Source: Streptomyces geranii
GTDB taxonomy: Bacteria; Actinomycetota; Actinomycetes; Streptomycetales; Streptomycetaceae
Reading direction: 5' to 3'
Assembly: GCF_002954775.1 (NCBI RefSeq)
Contig: NZ_PJME01000033.1
Location: 1-64,000, forward strand
Length of the DNA: 64,000 bases
Below, piece by piece: positions 1 through 8,831 of the stretch. Below the pieces are notes generated by a model. It saw only the letters and a list, made by a program, of their open reading frames with translations. It did not search any database and was not told the origin of the DNA. Made by a program: the position numbers and the translations under genes. The first letter of the stretch is position 1. Each line of letters begins with the position of its first letter.

Positions 1-1
1 C

Positions 2-994
2 GGCTCCCCCCCGCCGGGCCAGCCCACGGTCGGGCCCGGCTATCAGGCCGTCCTCCGGTACCGCGCGCCCGACGGGTCGGAGCAGCAGGTCATCCGGCGG
101 TCCGCGCCGGGGACGCCGCATCCGGAGTGGCAGATCTTTCACGAGCTGCGCGGGATGAACATCCCGCCGGACCAAGTCCTCGAGCTCCACACGGAGTTGG
201 AGAGCTGCGAGCTGCCGGGTGCCTACTGCGCGCGCATGATCCGCGAGCAGTGGCCGAACGCCCGGATCACCAGCATCGCCCCCTACGGCACCGACCACGC
301 GAGCCGTCAGCAGGGCATGGCCCAACTCCTCGCGCACCAGGGCGAGTTGCACCAGGTCGCCGACGGACCCGCCCGCCCGGGGCCGGTACGCGCGCCGCTG
401 CCGCCCGTGCAGCCCGCGCCGCCGATCCCGCCGGAGTCGGTCGCGCAGGAGCTGGCGGGGGCGTTCGGGCCGGGGGTGTTCCGGTTCGACCAGGCCGCGG
501 TGTCCCGGCAGGGGGTGCCGCCGATCGTGGCGCACACCCTGGTCGTCGCCGGACTGCCCGCCGACATGGGGCCGTTCTTCTGGGCGCAGGCCCAGCCGGG
601 CCGACCCGTGCCGACGCTCGCCGAACTCGCGCAGGAGCGCGGGGTGCGGCCGGCGGCCGACGCGGGCTCCTACCTCGTCATGGGCAGCGACTTCGGCAAG
701 GCGATCTGCGTCCAGTACGGGACCGCCAACATCGTCGCCGTACCCGTGGAGGCGGGCCCGGGCGGAGCACCCGTACCGCCCCAGTTCGTGAACACGGGGC
801 TGCCCGAGTTCGCGCGCTGCCTCGCCCTGCTCGGCCGGATGTGGCGGCTGCGCTACGGCCTGAACCAGGAGCAGGCGGGCCGCTGGACCGTCGACTTCCA
901 GGCCCAGCTCGCCTCCCTCGACCCGGCGGCGCTCGGCTCGCCGGAGAGCTGGTGGTCGGTGCTGCTTGAGCAGATGTGGGACGGGTTGCTGTAG
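2..994 (+). CDS. Deaminase-fold / SUKH-4 fusion protein (5' end outside window)
   Basis: The reading frame is already open at base 2, well before the first ATG at 155, so this is the 3' part of a longer gene. The first part has deaminase-superfamily zinc-site features: an HTE triplet at 188-196 followed by CELPGAYC at 206-229, close to the XOO_2897/YwqJ-type deaminase pattern, with Ser where PCxxxGxYC normally has Pro. A Pro-rich linker (about 380-440) leads to a C-terminal half resembling SUKH-4 immunity proteins, with a VMGSDFGKAICVQYG segment and a terminal FARCL motif. Both families are known from bacterial toxin-immunity systems. Whether this fusion is a toxin, an immunity protein or a housekeeping derivative cannot be decided without the missing N-terminus. 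A coiled-coil gene follows 160 bp downstream. Confidence 0.7.
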   Translation, partial: GSPPPGQPTVGPGYQAVLRYRAPDGSEQQVIRRSAPGTPHPEWQIFHELRGMNIPPDQVLELHTELESCELPGAYCARMIREQWPNARITSIAPYGTDHASRQQGMAQLLAHQGELHQVADGPARPGPVRAPLPPVQPAPPIPPESVAQELAGAFGPGVFRFDQAAVSRQGVPPIVAHTLVVAGLPADMGPFFWAQAQPGRPVPTLAELAQERGVRPAADAGSYLVMGSDFGKAICVQYGTANIVAVPVEAGPGGAPVPPQFVNTGLPEFARCLALLGRMWRLRYGLNQEQAGRWTVDFQAQLASLDPAALGSPESWWSVLLEQMWDGLL

Positions 995-1156
995 CCGTTC
1001 GAGAAGCGAGAGGGGGGTGGGCTGCCGCACGGCGACCCACCCCCCTCTCGCATGTCTGGCGTGACCTTGCCCGGAGTGTCGCGTTAGGCACATTTCATCC
1101 CTATCCATCAAGATGTGCGCGAAATCATTACTTCGTACGTGGAGAGGGGTTGCAGG

Positions 1157-2035
1157 ATGAGCAACGCAGCGATTCTCGGAGCCGGACGAGGGCGCGGTTA
1201 CCGGCCCGACCAGGTCGACGCGTACGCCGCCGCCCTCTCCGCGGAGCGGGACGCCGCCTGGGAACGGGCCGCCCGGCTGACCGTGCTGGCCAGGGACATG
1301 GACGCGGAGTCGGCCCGCCTGCGGGACGTCGTCGCCCGGCTCGCCCCGCAGACGTACGACAGCCTGGGTGAACGCGCCCACCGGCTCTGGGAGTTGGGCG
1401 CCGAGGAGGCCGACGCCGTACGGGAGCGGGGCCGGAGCGAGGCGCGGCAGCTGGTCGCGGTGGCCGAGGCCCGCGCCGACGCCCTGCGCGCGAGCGCGGA
1501 GGACGCCGCCGAAGCCGTACGTGCCGAGGCCGACGAACGTGCCAGGCACCGGCTGCTCGCCGCCCGCGCCGAGGCCGACGAGATCCGGATCGGCGCCCGG
1601 CGGGTCGTCAAGGAGGGGCGCGGGGAGGCGCTGGCCGCGCTGCGGGAGATGCGGTCGCGGACCTCGGGGCTGCTCGCCGAGCAGGAGAAGGAGTACGCCG
1701 ACCGGTGGGCCGAGCTGGAACGGCTCGCCGCCGAGCGCGAAGTCGCCCTGGACGCACGGCACATGGAGCGGGTGACGGCCGCCGAGGCCGCGCTGTCCGA
1801 GGCCAGGCTCGCCTTCGCCGAGGCCGAGGAGTCGGTCGGCCGCAGCGACGACGAGGCCCGCGCCCGCGCCGCCGAGATCCTCGGCGAGGCCCGCGTCCAG
1901 GAGGACCGCATCGCCCGCGAGACGGAGCGTGTGCTGCGCGAGCACGGGGAGGAGTGGGACGACGTACAGGCCCACATGGACCACGTACGCAGCAGCCTCA
2001 CCGCGCTCACGGGACGGGCCGCGGCGGCCGAATAG
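1157..2035 (+). CDS. DivIVA/FilP-like coiled-coil protein
   Basis: About 292 aa, dominated by Ala/Glu/Arg heptads over most of its length, as in the actinobacterial polar and cytoskeletal coiled-coil proteins that are often annotated as 'cellulose-binding'. The N-terminus has GYRPDQVDAY, a short motif like those that open DivIVA-type proteins. There is no signal peptide or membrane segment, so it should be cytoplasmic. The start at 1157 is chosen over the upstream GTG at 1115 because GGAGAGGGG lies at 1141-1149, well spaced for 1157. A structural role at the hyphal tip or in the cytoskeleton is inference from fold type; coiled coils are hard to assign by similarity. Confidence 0.75.
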   Translation: MSNAAILGAGRGRGYRPDQVDAYAAALSAERDAAWERAARLTVLARDMDAESARLRDVVARLAPQTYDSLGERAHRLWELGAEEADAVRERGRSEARQLVAVAEARADALRASAEDAAEAVRAEADERARHRLLAARAEADEIRIGARRVVKEGRGEALAALREMRSRTSGLLAEQEKEYADRWAELERLAAEREVALDARHMERVTAAEAALSEARLAFAEAEESVGRSDDEARARAAEILGEARVQEDRIARETERVLREHGEEWDDVQAHMDHVRSSLTALTGRAAAAE

Positions 2036-2078
2036 CTTCCGTATGGCTCCCGTACGGCTTCCGTACGGCTTCCGTCGC
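2035..2078. repeat. Four 11-bp tandem repeats between convergent genes
   Basis: Units GCTTCCGTATG, GCTCCCGTACG, GCTTCCGTACG and GCTTCCGTCGC follow each other without gaps just after the coiled-coil gene and before the 3' end of the convergent MFS gene. Each of the two middle units contributes a CGTACG palindrome. Confidence 0.8.
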
Positions 2079-2096
2079 TGGGCCCCAAGTCGTGGG

Positions 2097-3644
2097 CTAG
2101 GGGCTCTCCTTGAGGACCGGGAAGCGGCGCGGCGCCAGTACCAGCAGCGCCACGAACGCCAGTGCCGCCGCTCCCGCCGCGCCGAAGTACACCGCGTGCA
2201 CCGCGTCCGCGACGGCCCGCCGGGTCGCCTCCGGCGCGGCGCTCGTGCCCAACTCCCTTGCCACCGTGTCCAGATCGCCCGCGTCGCCGAGCCGGGACGC
2301 GAGTACGCCGTTGGCGACCGCGCCGAACAGGGCCGCGCCGATCGTCTGCCCGGTCTGCCGGCAGAAGAGGACCGACGCCGTCGCCGTACCCCGCTCCGAC
2401 CAGCCGACCGTCGACTGCACCCCGACTATCAGGGGGAGTTGGAAGAGCCCGAGCGCGCCGCCGAGCAGCAGCATCAGGAGCGTGGGCTGCCAGGCGGAGC
2501 CGGGGTAGGGGAGGAAGGGGAACGCCAGCAGGACCAGGGTGGCCGTGCCGATGCCGAGCAGCGCCGTGTCGCGGAAGCCGATCCTGCGGTACACGTGCTG
2601 GCTCAGCGCCGCCGACACCGGCCAGCTCAACGTCCATACGGACAGCACGAATCCGGCCGCTATCGGGGCCAGCCCGAGTACCGACTGGGCGTACGTCGGC
2701 AGGAACACCGTCGGCGCCACCATCAGCAGGCCCAGCGCGCCGAGGGCCACGTTGACCGCCGCGATCGTCGGGCGCTTCCACACCCACCCGGGGATGATCG
2801 GCTCCGCCGCCCGGCGTTCGATCACGACCACGAGGAACACCAGCGCAAGTCCCGTACAGAGCAGGGTGGTCGACTGCCAGGACAGCCACCGCCAGGCGAC
2901 TCCGCCCTGGACGAGGGCCGTCAGCAGTACGCCGCCGCACGCGAATACCGCGAGCGCGCCGGCCCAGTCGATGCGCGGGCGGGGGCCGGAGGTGTCGCGC
3001 TGCGGTTCGTGGAGGTGGCGGACGAGGAGCCACAACGCCACCGCTCCGACAGGGAGGTTGACGAGGAAGATCCAGCGCCAGTCGGCGTAGGCCGCCAACA
3101 CCCCTCCCACGGCAGGGCCCGCCACCGCTGAGACCGCCCATACGGTCGACAACTTCGCCTGGATCCGCGGGCGTTGTTCGAGCGGGTACAGGTCGGCGGC
3201 GAGCGTCTGGACCGTGCCCTGGAGGGCGCCGCCGCCCAGGCCCTGGACGATCCGGAAGGCGATCAGCGCGCCCATGTTCCAGGCCAGTGCGCAGAGCAGG
3301 GAGCCGAGGAGGAACAGGGCGCTGCCGACGACCAGGACCGGTTTGCGGCCGAAGGTGTCGGAGAGCTTGCCGTACACGGGGAGGGTGACCGTGACGGCGA
3401 GCAGATAGCCCGAGAACAGCCAGGAGAACACGGAGAAGCCGCCGAGGTCGCCGACGATCTGCGGTACGGCCGTCGACACGATGGTGGAGTCGAGCGCGGC
3501 CAGCGCCATCGAGAGCATCAGCGCGGCGACGACCGCACCCCGCCGCTTGCCGGGTTCGGCACCGGCGCCGGTGCGCTGCGGGGTGCCGGGTGTCGTGGGT
3601 CTCGTACGGCGACTGCTGCCCACCGGGTTCCTTTCCCCCTGCAT
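2097..3644 (-). CDS. MFS drug-efflux transporter, DHA2 (EmrB/QacA) type
   Basis: 515 aa with about 14 hydrophobic segments, the usual size of DHA2 (14-TM) proton-coupled exporters. The first membrane segment carries LDSTIVSTAVPQI, the family signature in TM1 (motif D1), and VYGKLSDTFGRKPV matches the loop 2-3 motif A. It should export drugs or natural products across the cytoplasmic membrane; the substrate is unknown. The ATG at 3644 has no clear ribosome site, whereas the in-frame GTG at 3623 is preceded by GGGGGAAAGGAA, so translation may begin there, 7 codons later. No TetR/MarR regulator sits next to it. Its promoter lies in the gap shared with the divergent ABC operon. Confidence 0.9.
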   Translation of the reverse strand: MQGERNPVGSSRRTRPTTPGTPQRTGAGAEPGKRRGAVVAALMLSMALAALDSTIVSTAVPQIVGDLGGFSVFSWLFSGYLLAVTVTLPVYGKLSDTFGRKPVLVVGSALFLLGSLLCALAWNMGALIAFRIVQGLGGGALQGTVQTLAADLYPLEQRPRIQAKLSTVWAVSAVAGPAVGGVLAAYADWRWIFLVNLPVGAVALWLLVRHLHEPQRDTSGPRPRIDWAGALAVFACGGVLLTALVQGGVAWRWLSWQSTTLLCTGLALVFLVVVIERRAAEPIIPGWVWKRPTIAAVNVALGALGLLMVAPTVFLPTYAQSVLGLAPIAAGFVLSVWTLSWPVSAALSQHVYRRIGFRDTALLGIGTATLVLLAFPFLPYPGSAWQPTLLMLLLGGALGLFQLPLIVGVQSTVGWSERGTATASVLFCRQTGQTIGAALFGAVANGVLASRLGDAGDLDTVARELGTSAAPEATRRAVADAVHAVYFGAAGAAALAFVALLVLAPRRFPVLKESP

Positions 3645-4031
3645 CTATCTGCCGCCGACCACTCTGCCACTTGACCCGCACACGGCAAACCTGAGTCGGC
3701 AACCCCGAGACGTGGTCCTCCGGAGGGTGGACAGCCCCTAGGGGGACCTCCGTACTTCGGCTCGGGGAGGGTTCGTACCGACGGAGGACGAGATGGGGCG
3801 CCCACCGTCCTTAACCTGGTCTTATGCCGCTCGGGGGCGGCGTACCTGACCACCGGGGGTGGGGTTTTCCCCCGCACAAGACTGCGCTGGGCGTCAGAGA
3901 CCCGGACCCCCTCCCGACAGCAGACTCATACACGTACCGAAGAGCGGCGACGCACTACCGGCCGCCGGCGGACCACCTGCCACCACCGGCTATCAGTGCG
4001 GCTTCGCACTGACCGACTTAGGAGACATACC
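3645..4031. other. Divergent intergenic region (MFS exporter / ABC operon)
   Basis: 387 bp without a supported gene. It must hold the promoters for both flanking transcripts. Visible structure: GGGGGTGGGG facing CCCCCGC across a TTTT (around 3858-3880). I see no convincing -35/-10 pair and no regulator gene nearby. Confidence 0.5.
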
Positions 4032-4820
4032 GTGACATCGGCTGTGACCATCACCAGGCACGGGGGCACTGGAGGACGTACGGCCGTTGCCGCCCGGGCG
4101 CGGCAGGTCGTCAAGGCGTACGGGTCCGGTGAGACCCGCGTCGTCGCCCTGGACCATGTGGACGTGGACATCGCGCGGGGACAGTTCACCGCGATCATGG
4201 GCCCCTCGGGGTCCGGCAAGTCCACCCTCATGCACTGCCTCGCCGGACTCGACACCGTCACCAGCGGCCAGATCCATCTCGACGACACCGAGATCACCGG
4301 GCTCAAGGACAAGAAGCTGACCCAACTGCGCCGGGACCGGGTGGGGTTCATCTTCCAGGCGTTCAACCTGCTGCCGACGCTCAGCGCGTTGGAGAACATC
4401 ACGCTGCCCATGGACATAGCGGGCCGCAAGCCCGACAAGGGCTGGCTGGCGCAGGTCGTGGAGACGGTCGGGTTGAAGGACCGGCTCAAGCACCGGCCCA
4501 ACCAGCTCTCCGGCGGCCAGCAGCAACGCGTCGCCGTGGCAAGGGCGTTGGCCGCCCGGCCCGAGATCATCTTCGGCGACGAGCCGACCGGCAACCTCGA
4601 CTCCCGTGCGGGCGCTGAGGTGTTGGGCTTCCTGCGCCGCTCGGTGGACGAGCTGGGCCAGACCATCGTCATGGTCACGCACGACCCGGTGGCCGCCTCG
4701 TACGCGGACCGTGTCCTGTACCTGGCCGACGGCCGGATCGTCGACGAGATGTTCCGGCCGACCGCCGACAGTGTCCTCGACCGGATGAAGGACTTCGACG
4801 CCCGGGGGCGTACGTCATGA
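4032..4820 (+). CDS. ABC transporter ATPase, MacB/LolD-like
   Basis: 262 aa. Walker A GPSGSGKST at residues 57-65, Q-loop in FIFQAFNLLP, signature LSGGQQQRVAVARAL, Walker B IIFGDEPTGNLDS and switch His in VMVTHDP are all intact, placing it in the MacB/LolD/FtsE group that powers mechanotransmission rather than classic import. The GTG at 4032 is chosen because AGGAGA (about 4019-4025) precedes it; an earlier in-frame start at 3996 lacks one. Its stop overlaps the ATG of the permease at 4817 (ATGA), indicating translational coupling. The ATPase at 50879-51658 is a close paralogue. The substrate is unknown; export of lipids, antibiotics or lipoproteins is typical of the family. Confidence 0.93.
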   Translation: MTSAVTITRHGGTGGRTAVAARARQVVKAYGSGETRVVALDHVDVDIARGQFTAIMGPSGSGKSTLMHCLAGLDTVTSGQIHLDDTEITGLKDKKLTQLRRDRVGFIFQAFNLLPTLSALENITLPMDIAGRKPDKGWLAQVVETVGLKDRLKHRPNQLSGGQQQRVAVARALAARPEIIFGDEPTGNLDSRAGAEVLGFLRRSVDELGQTIVMVTHDPVAASYADRVLYLADGRIVDEMFRPTADSVLDRMKDFDARGRTS

Positions 4821-7390
4821 CTGTGCTGAAGACCTCGATGCGCAACTTCTTCGCGCACAAGGGCCGGATGGCCCTCTCGGCGGTGGCCGTGATGCTGTCG
4901 GTGGCGTTCGTGTGCGGGACGCTCGTCTTCACGGACACCATGAACACGACGTTCGACAAACTCTTCTCGACCACGGCACCCGACGTCACGGTCTCCCCGA
5001 AGGGCGCCAAGAGCGACGGCAGCACCCCGCAGAACGGGGTTCCGGAGTCGATGCCGGCCTCCGTGCTGGCGCAGGCGCAGCAGGCGCAGGGCGTCAAGTC
5101 GGCGGAGGGCGCGGTCAGTTCGATGAACGTGACCGTCGTCGACAGCGACAACGACAACATGGGCTCCAGCACCGGGGCCCCGACCATCGCGGGCAACTGG
5201 ACGCGCAACGACCTGCGTTCGATGGAGATCACCAGCGGACACGCACCGCGCGGGCCCACCGAGGTGATGGTCGACGCGGACACCGCCGACAAGCACGACC
5301 TGAAGCTGGGCGACGAGCTGCGCACGATCGCGCAGACCGGTGACATCAAGGCGCGGATCGTCGGCATCGCCACCTTCAAGGTGACCAACCCGGGCGCCGC
5401 GGTCGTGTACTTCGACACGGCCACCGCACAGCGCGAACTCCTGGGCGCCACGGGCCGGTTCACCCAGCTGAACGTCACGGCGGAGGGCGGGGTGAGTGAT
5501 GCGCAGCTGAAGCAGAACGTCAGCAACACCCTTACCGCGACCGGTGTGTTCAAGGTGCAGACGCAGAAGGAGTTCTCCGACGAGAGTCGTGAGGGCATCG
5601 GCGAGTTCATGAACGTCATCAAGTACGCCATGCTCGGCTTCGCCGGGATCGCGTTCCTGGTCGGCATCTTCCTGATCATCAACACCTTCTCGATGCTGGT
5701 CGCCCAGCGCACCCGCGAGATCGGCCTGATGCGGGCGATCGGTTCCTCCCGCAAGCAGGTCAACAGGTCCGTACTGCTGGAGGCGTTGCTGCTCGGCTTC
5801 GTCGGTTCGGTCCTCGGTGTCGGCGCGGGGGTCGGCATCGCGGTCGGCCTGATGAAGCTGATGTCGATGGCCGGCATGAACCTCTCCACCGACGACCTCA
5901 CGATCAAGACGGCCACCCCGGTGATCGGCCTGATCCTCGGCATCGTGGTGACGGTCCTGGCCGCCTACCTCCCGGCCCGCAGGGCGGGCAAGGTCTCCCC
6001 GATGGCCGCACTCCGCGACGCGGGCACGCCGGCGGACGGCAAGGCGGGAGTGGTGAGGGGCTTGATAGGCCTGGCGCTGACGGGTGCCGGTGGCTATGCG
6101 TTGTTCCTGGCGGCCACGGCGGACAAGGCGAAGGACGGCTCACTGGTCCTGGCCGCGGGCATAGTCCTCTCCCTCATCGGCTTCGTGATCATCGGCCCGC
6201 TGCTGGCGGGAGGCGTGGTACGGGTCCTCAGCGCCGTACTCCTGCGGGGCTTCGGCCCGGTCGGCCGCCTCGCCGAACGCAACGCGCTGCGCAACCCGCG
6301 CCGTACGGGCGCAACGGGGGCGGCCCTGATGATCGGCCTGGCCCTGGTCGCGTGCCTGTCGGTGGTCGGCTCGTCGATGGTGGCCTCGGCGACGAGTGAG
6401 CTGGACGCGTCGGTCGGCGCGGACTTCATCGTCCAGGGCAACCAGCGGTTCGTGCCGCAGGCGGAGCAGGCGATGCGCAACTCGCCGGACCTGGCCCACG
6501 TCACCCGCTACAAGGAGGTCGAGGTCACGCTGACGCCGCCCGGAGGCAAGGCCGAGAAGACCGAACTGACGGCCGCAGACCCGACGTACGCCTCCGACCT
6601 GCGCCGCGTCACCACGTCGGGCACCCTGACCGCGGCCTACGGCAAGGACGCGATGTCGGTGGGCTCCGGCTACGCCAAGGAGCACGGCGTGAAGGTCGGC
6701 GACACGATGACGGTCGCCTTCAAGGGCGGCTCGACGGCCAAGCTCAAGGTCGCCGCGATCACGGACGACGACGTGGCCATCGACAAGGGCTCGCAGTACC
6801 TGTCGATCGCGACGATGGAGAGGTACCTCCCGGCCGACAGGATCCCGCCGAGCGACCTGCTGTTCGGCAAGGCGGAGAAGGGCAAGGAGGCGGAGGCCTA
6901 CGCGGCCCTGAAGAAGGCCCTCGACCCCTACCCGCAGTACCAGGTCCGCGACCAGACCGACTACAAGCAGGAGTTGAAGGACCAGATCGGCCAACTCCTG
7001 AACATGGTCTACGGCTTGCTGGCCCTGGCGATCGTGGTGGCGGTACTGGGGGTCGTCAACACCCTGGCGCTGTCGGTGGTGGAACGGACGCGAGAGATCG
7101 GCCTGATGCGAGCGATCGGCCTGTCGCGACGTCAACTGCGCCGGATGATCCGCCTGGAGTCGGTGGTGATCGCGTTGTTCGGCGCGCTGCTCGGCCTCGG
7201 CCTGGGGATGGGCTGGGGGGCGACGGCTCAGCAACTCCTCGCCCTTGAGGGCCTGAAGGTGCTGGAGATTCCGTGGATGACGATCGGCGGGGTGTTCGCC
7301 GGGTCGGCGTTCGTGGGGTTGTTCGCGGCGCTGGTGCCGGCGTTCAGGGCGGGGCGGATGAATGTGCTGAACGCGATCGCTACGGACTGA
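4817..7390 (+). CDS. FtsX-like ABC permease (two FtsX domains)
   Basis: 857 aa. An N-terminal membrane helix is followed by a large extracytoplasmic domain (about 60-250). An FtsX domain of three helices carries RTREIGLMRAIGSSRKQV. The pattern then repeats: a further helix pair, a second periplasmic-type domain (about 530-710), and a C-terminal FtsX domain with the same RTREIGLMRAIGLSRRQL motif. This tandem architecture is common for actinobacterial MacB-type permeases that pair with one ATPase. It overlaps the ATPase by 4 bp and must be its partner. The paralogue at 48273-50810 is organised identically. Confidence 0.93.
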   Translation: MTVLKTSMRNFFAHKGRMALSAVAVMLSVAFVCGTLVFTDTMNTTFDKLFSTTAPDVTVSPKGAKSDGSTPQNGVPESMPASVLAQAQQAQGVKSAEGAVSSMNVTVVDSDNDNMGSSTGAPTIAGNWTRNDLRSMEITSGHAPRGPTEVMVDADTADKHDLKLGDELRTIAQTGDIKARIVGIATFKVTNPGAAVVYFDTATAQRELLGATGRFTQLNVTAEGGVSDAQLKQNVSNTLTATGVFKVQTQKEFSDESREGIGEFMNVIKYAMLGFAGIAFLVGIFLIINTFSMLVAQRTREIGLMRAIGSSRKQVNRSVLLEALLLGFVGSVLGVGAGVGIAVGLMKLMSMAGMNLSTDDLTIKTATPVIGLILGIVVTVLAAYLPARRAGKVSPMAALRDAGTPADGKAGVVRGLIGLALTGAGGYALFLAATADKAKDGSLVLAAGIVLSLIGFVIIGPLLAGGVVRVLSAVLLRGFGPVGRLAERNALRNPRRTGATGAALMIGLALVACLSVVGSSMVASATSELDASVGADFIVQGNQRFVPQAEQAMRNSPDLAHVTRYKEVEVTLTPPGGKAEKTELTAADPTYASDLRRVTTSGTLTAAYGKDAMSVGSGYAKEHGVKVGDTMTVAFKGGSTAKLKVAAITDDDVAIDKGSQYLSIATMERYLPADRIPPSDLLFGKAEKGKEAEAYAALKKALDPYPQYQVRDQTDYKQELKDQIGQLLNMVYGLLALAIVVAVLGVVNTLALSVVERTREIGLMRAIGLSRRQLRRMIRLESVVIALFGALLGLGLGMGWGATAQQLLALEGLKVLEIPWMTIGGVFAGSAFVGLFAALVPAFRAGRMNVLNAIATD

Positions 7391-7536
7391 GCGGCCAGAG
7401 GGAACGGGGAACGGGGGTATGGGGGAGCCCGGTGCCGGGGAGTCTGCGGACTTCCTGGCGCCGGGCTTTGTGCTGGGGTGGGGGGGCGGTGGTCCGTCCA
7501 TTCCCAAGTCGCCTGGTCAATCAGACTTTCCCCTGG

Positions 7537-7797
7537 TCAGGACGGCCAGGCGTCGGCGACTACAAAGGAGACCACCGTTCCGCCGAAGCGACTGGGTCCG
7601 GAGTGCCACGACTCCGCGATCGCGTCGACGAGGAGCAGTCCACGCCCGTGTGCGTCGTTGGCGTCGGGGCGCCGCAGTCGTACGTTCGCGGGGAAGCCCG
7701 GGTTGTGCACCTCGACGCGCAGCGAGTTCTCCTCCCGGAACCACTCCACCTGTACGACCCAGGGGTCATCGGCCTGTCCGTAGGCACACAGCCGCAA
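7537..7797 (-). pseudogene. Truncated RsbW-like ATPase domain (remnant)
   Basis: The frame encodes the second half of a HATPase_c/anti-sigma-factor kinase domain: a VEVHNPG strand-loop and the G-box GRGLLLVDAIAESW. The N-box helix with its catalytic Glu/Asn, which binds ATP-Mg, is absent. An in-frame TAG at 7822-7824 closes the frame upstream, and the only start is a TTG at 7797 without a ribosome site. Intact relatives, such as the gene at 38287-38751, carry the N-box. It therefore looks like a 5'-truncated remnant, although expression of a short protein is not excluded. Confidence 0.5.
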
Positions 7798-7993
7798 AAT
7801 CTGCGGCCACTCGGAAATCGACTACGAGCGCAGCAAGGCTCTACGGCTCAAGAAGCAGCCGCCGGCCCAACTCGCCCCCGACACGGTCCTGGCCCAACCC
7901 GTACTGCGCCGGTCAGCGGCGGACCACTACGGACGATCAGACGAGGCCTACGGTCGGTTGACCCATGTCGCCGGGGCCCCTCGATCGACCTGA
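7784..7993 (+). pseudogene. Possible 3' gene fragment without a start codon
   Basis: An open frame of about 69 codons ends at TGA 7991-7993. Its composition looks protein-like (DYERSKALRLKKQPP and following), with Streptomyces-like third positions. It has no ATG or GTG start: the frame is closed by TAG at 7781-7783 and the only start-like codon comes late. It abuts the truncated ATPase remnant on the other strand, so both may have been cut at the same junction. No family recognised. Confidence 0.25.
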
Positions 7994-8045
7994 TAAGGAT
8001 GGGGTCAGAGGTTCAAGTACACGCTCACCGGGAGGGATGCGGCGC

Positions 8046-8405
8046 ATGACGGAGTACACGTGGCCGAACGGTGCGGGGGATCCGACGCCCGAGGACATAC
8101 GACGGGCCTGGCCGGCAACCGTGACCGCGCTGCCAGTGGGTGCCGCCGTGACTGGCAAGGTCATCGGCCGACAGCGATTCGGCGTGTTCGTAGAGATCGA
8201 CGGGGTGCCAGACGCGGTGGGTCTGGCGGAGATCTTCGGTTCACCGCCCGGAACCGTCCCTCCCCCACTGGGGTTCGCTATCAGTGGGAGCGTGGTCGAT
8301 CACGCGGAGCGCAACTTCCAAGTCAGGCTCAGACTCGATGACTGGGGAGACGAACGCGAGCCCCTCCCCCTGGAGCCCAACGAGCGCCCAGGAGTTCCCG
8401 CCTGA
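8046..8405 (+). CDS. Small S1/OB-fold-like protein
   Basis: 119 aa. Residues around 35-62 (GAAVTGKVIGRQRFGVFVEI) match the first strands of an S1-type OB fold, which usually binds RNA, followed by VGLAEI where S1 domains have their closing strand. The C-terminal part is acidic. The ATG at 8046 follows GGGAGGG (8030-8036) at good spacing; a second ATG at 8037 touches the ribosome site and is unlikely. It stands alone in a patch of gene remnants. Function is unknown; RNA binding is inference from the fold. Confidence 0.6.
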   Translation: MTEYTWPNGAGDPTPEDIRRAWPATVTALPVGAAVTGKVIGRQRFGVFVEIDGVPDAVGLAEIFGSPPGTVPPPLGFAISGSVVDHAERNFQVRLRLDDWGDEREPLPLEPNERPGVPA

Positions 8406-8831
8406 GGGCGACTGGGCGTTCATGGCACGGGCCCTCGGCGCAGCACGGTTCTACGAGTGACGCCGTGCCCCTTTCGTGCCCGATCACCCGGGAACTGACG
8501 GGGAACCACGGTGTGCGCGGCCGGCGCTGGCAGGTCTCTCCTTGGCCATCGACGAAGCCCAGCCGTTGGTTAGGTCCTAGGTTGTACCCGGGCCACCCCC
8601 AACAGAACAGGGGATGAAGCTGCTCTACAGAGTTGGACACCTCGGAAGCCGGCCGCGCGTCAGAGACCCTAGCCATGAGCACTGACAATGCGCCCCAAGG
8701 GCACGTCCTCTGACACTGTGCGGCTCGCACCACAAGCGCACCAGATCGGGCGGGGAGCAGCGGGGAATCACGGTGAAAGGCCCAGGTCCGAGACCCGGGC
8801 CCTGTTGATAGACAAGGGCGTTGCCCGCGCC
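8406..8831. other. Gene-poor stretch, possible element scar
   Basis: 426 bp with no supported gene. It contains a near-identical 15-mer pair, CGGGGAACCACGGTG (8499-8513) and CGGGGAATCACGGTG (8761-8775), in direct orientation, flanking less GC-rich sequence. Together with the neighbouring remnants and the toxin-antitoxin pair this may mark an old insertion, but no integrase or recognisable att site is visible. Confidence 0.35.

Noticed and set aside
1198..3702. 834-codon minus-strand frame fused over two genes
   Set aside because: Spans the MFS gene in another frame and the coiled-coil gene antisense; the true MFS frame is different.
8406..8831. Integrative element attachment site
   Set aside because: No tRNA 3' end, integrase or excisionase is adjacent; only a weak direct repeat is present.
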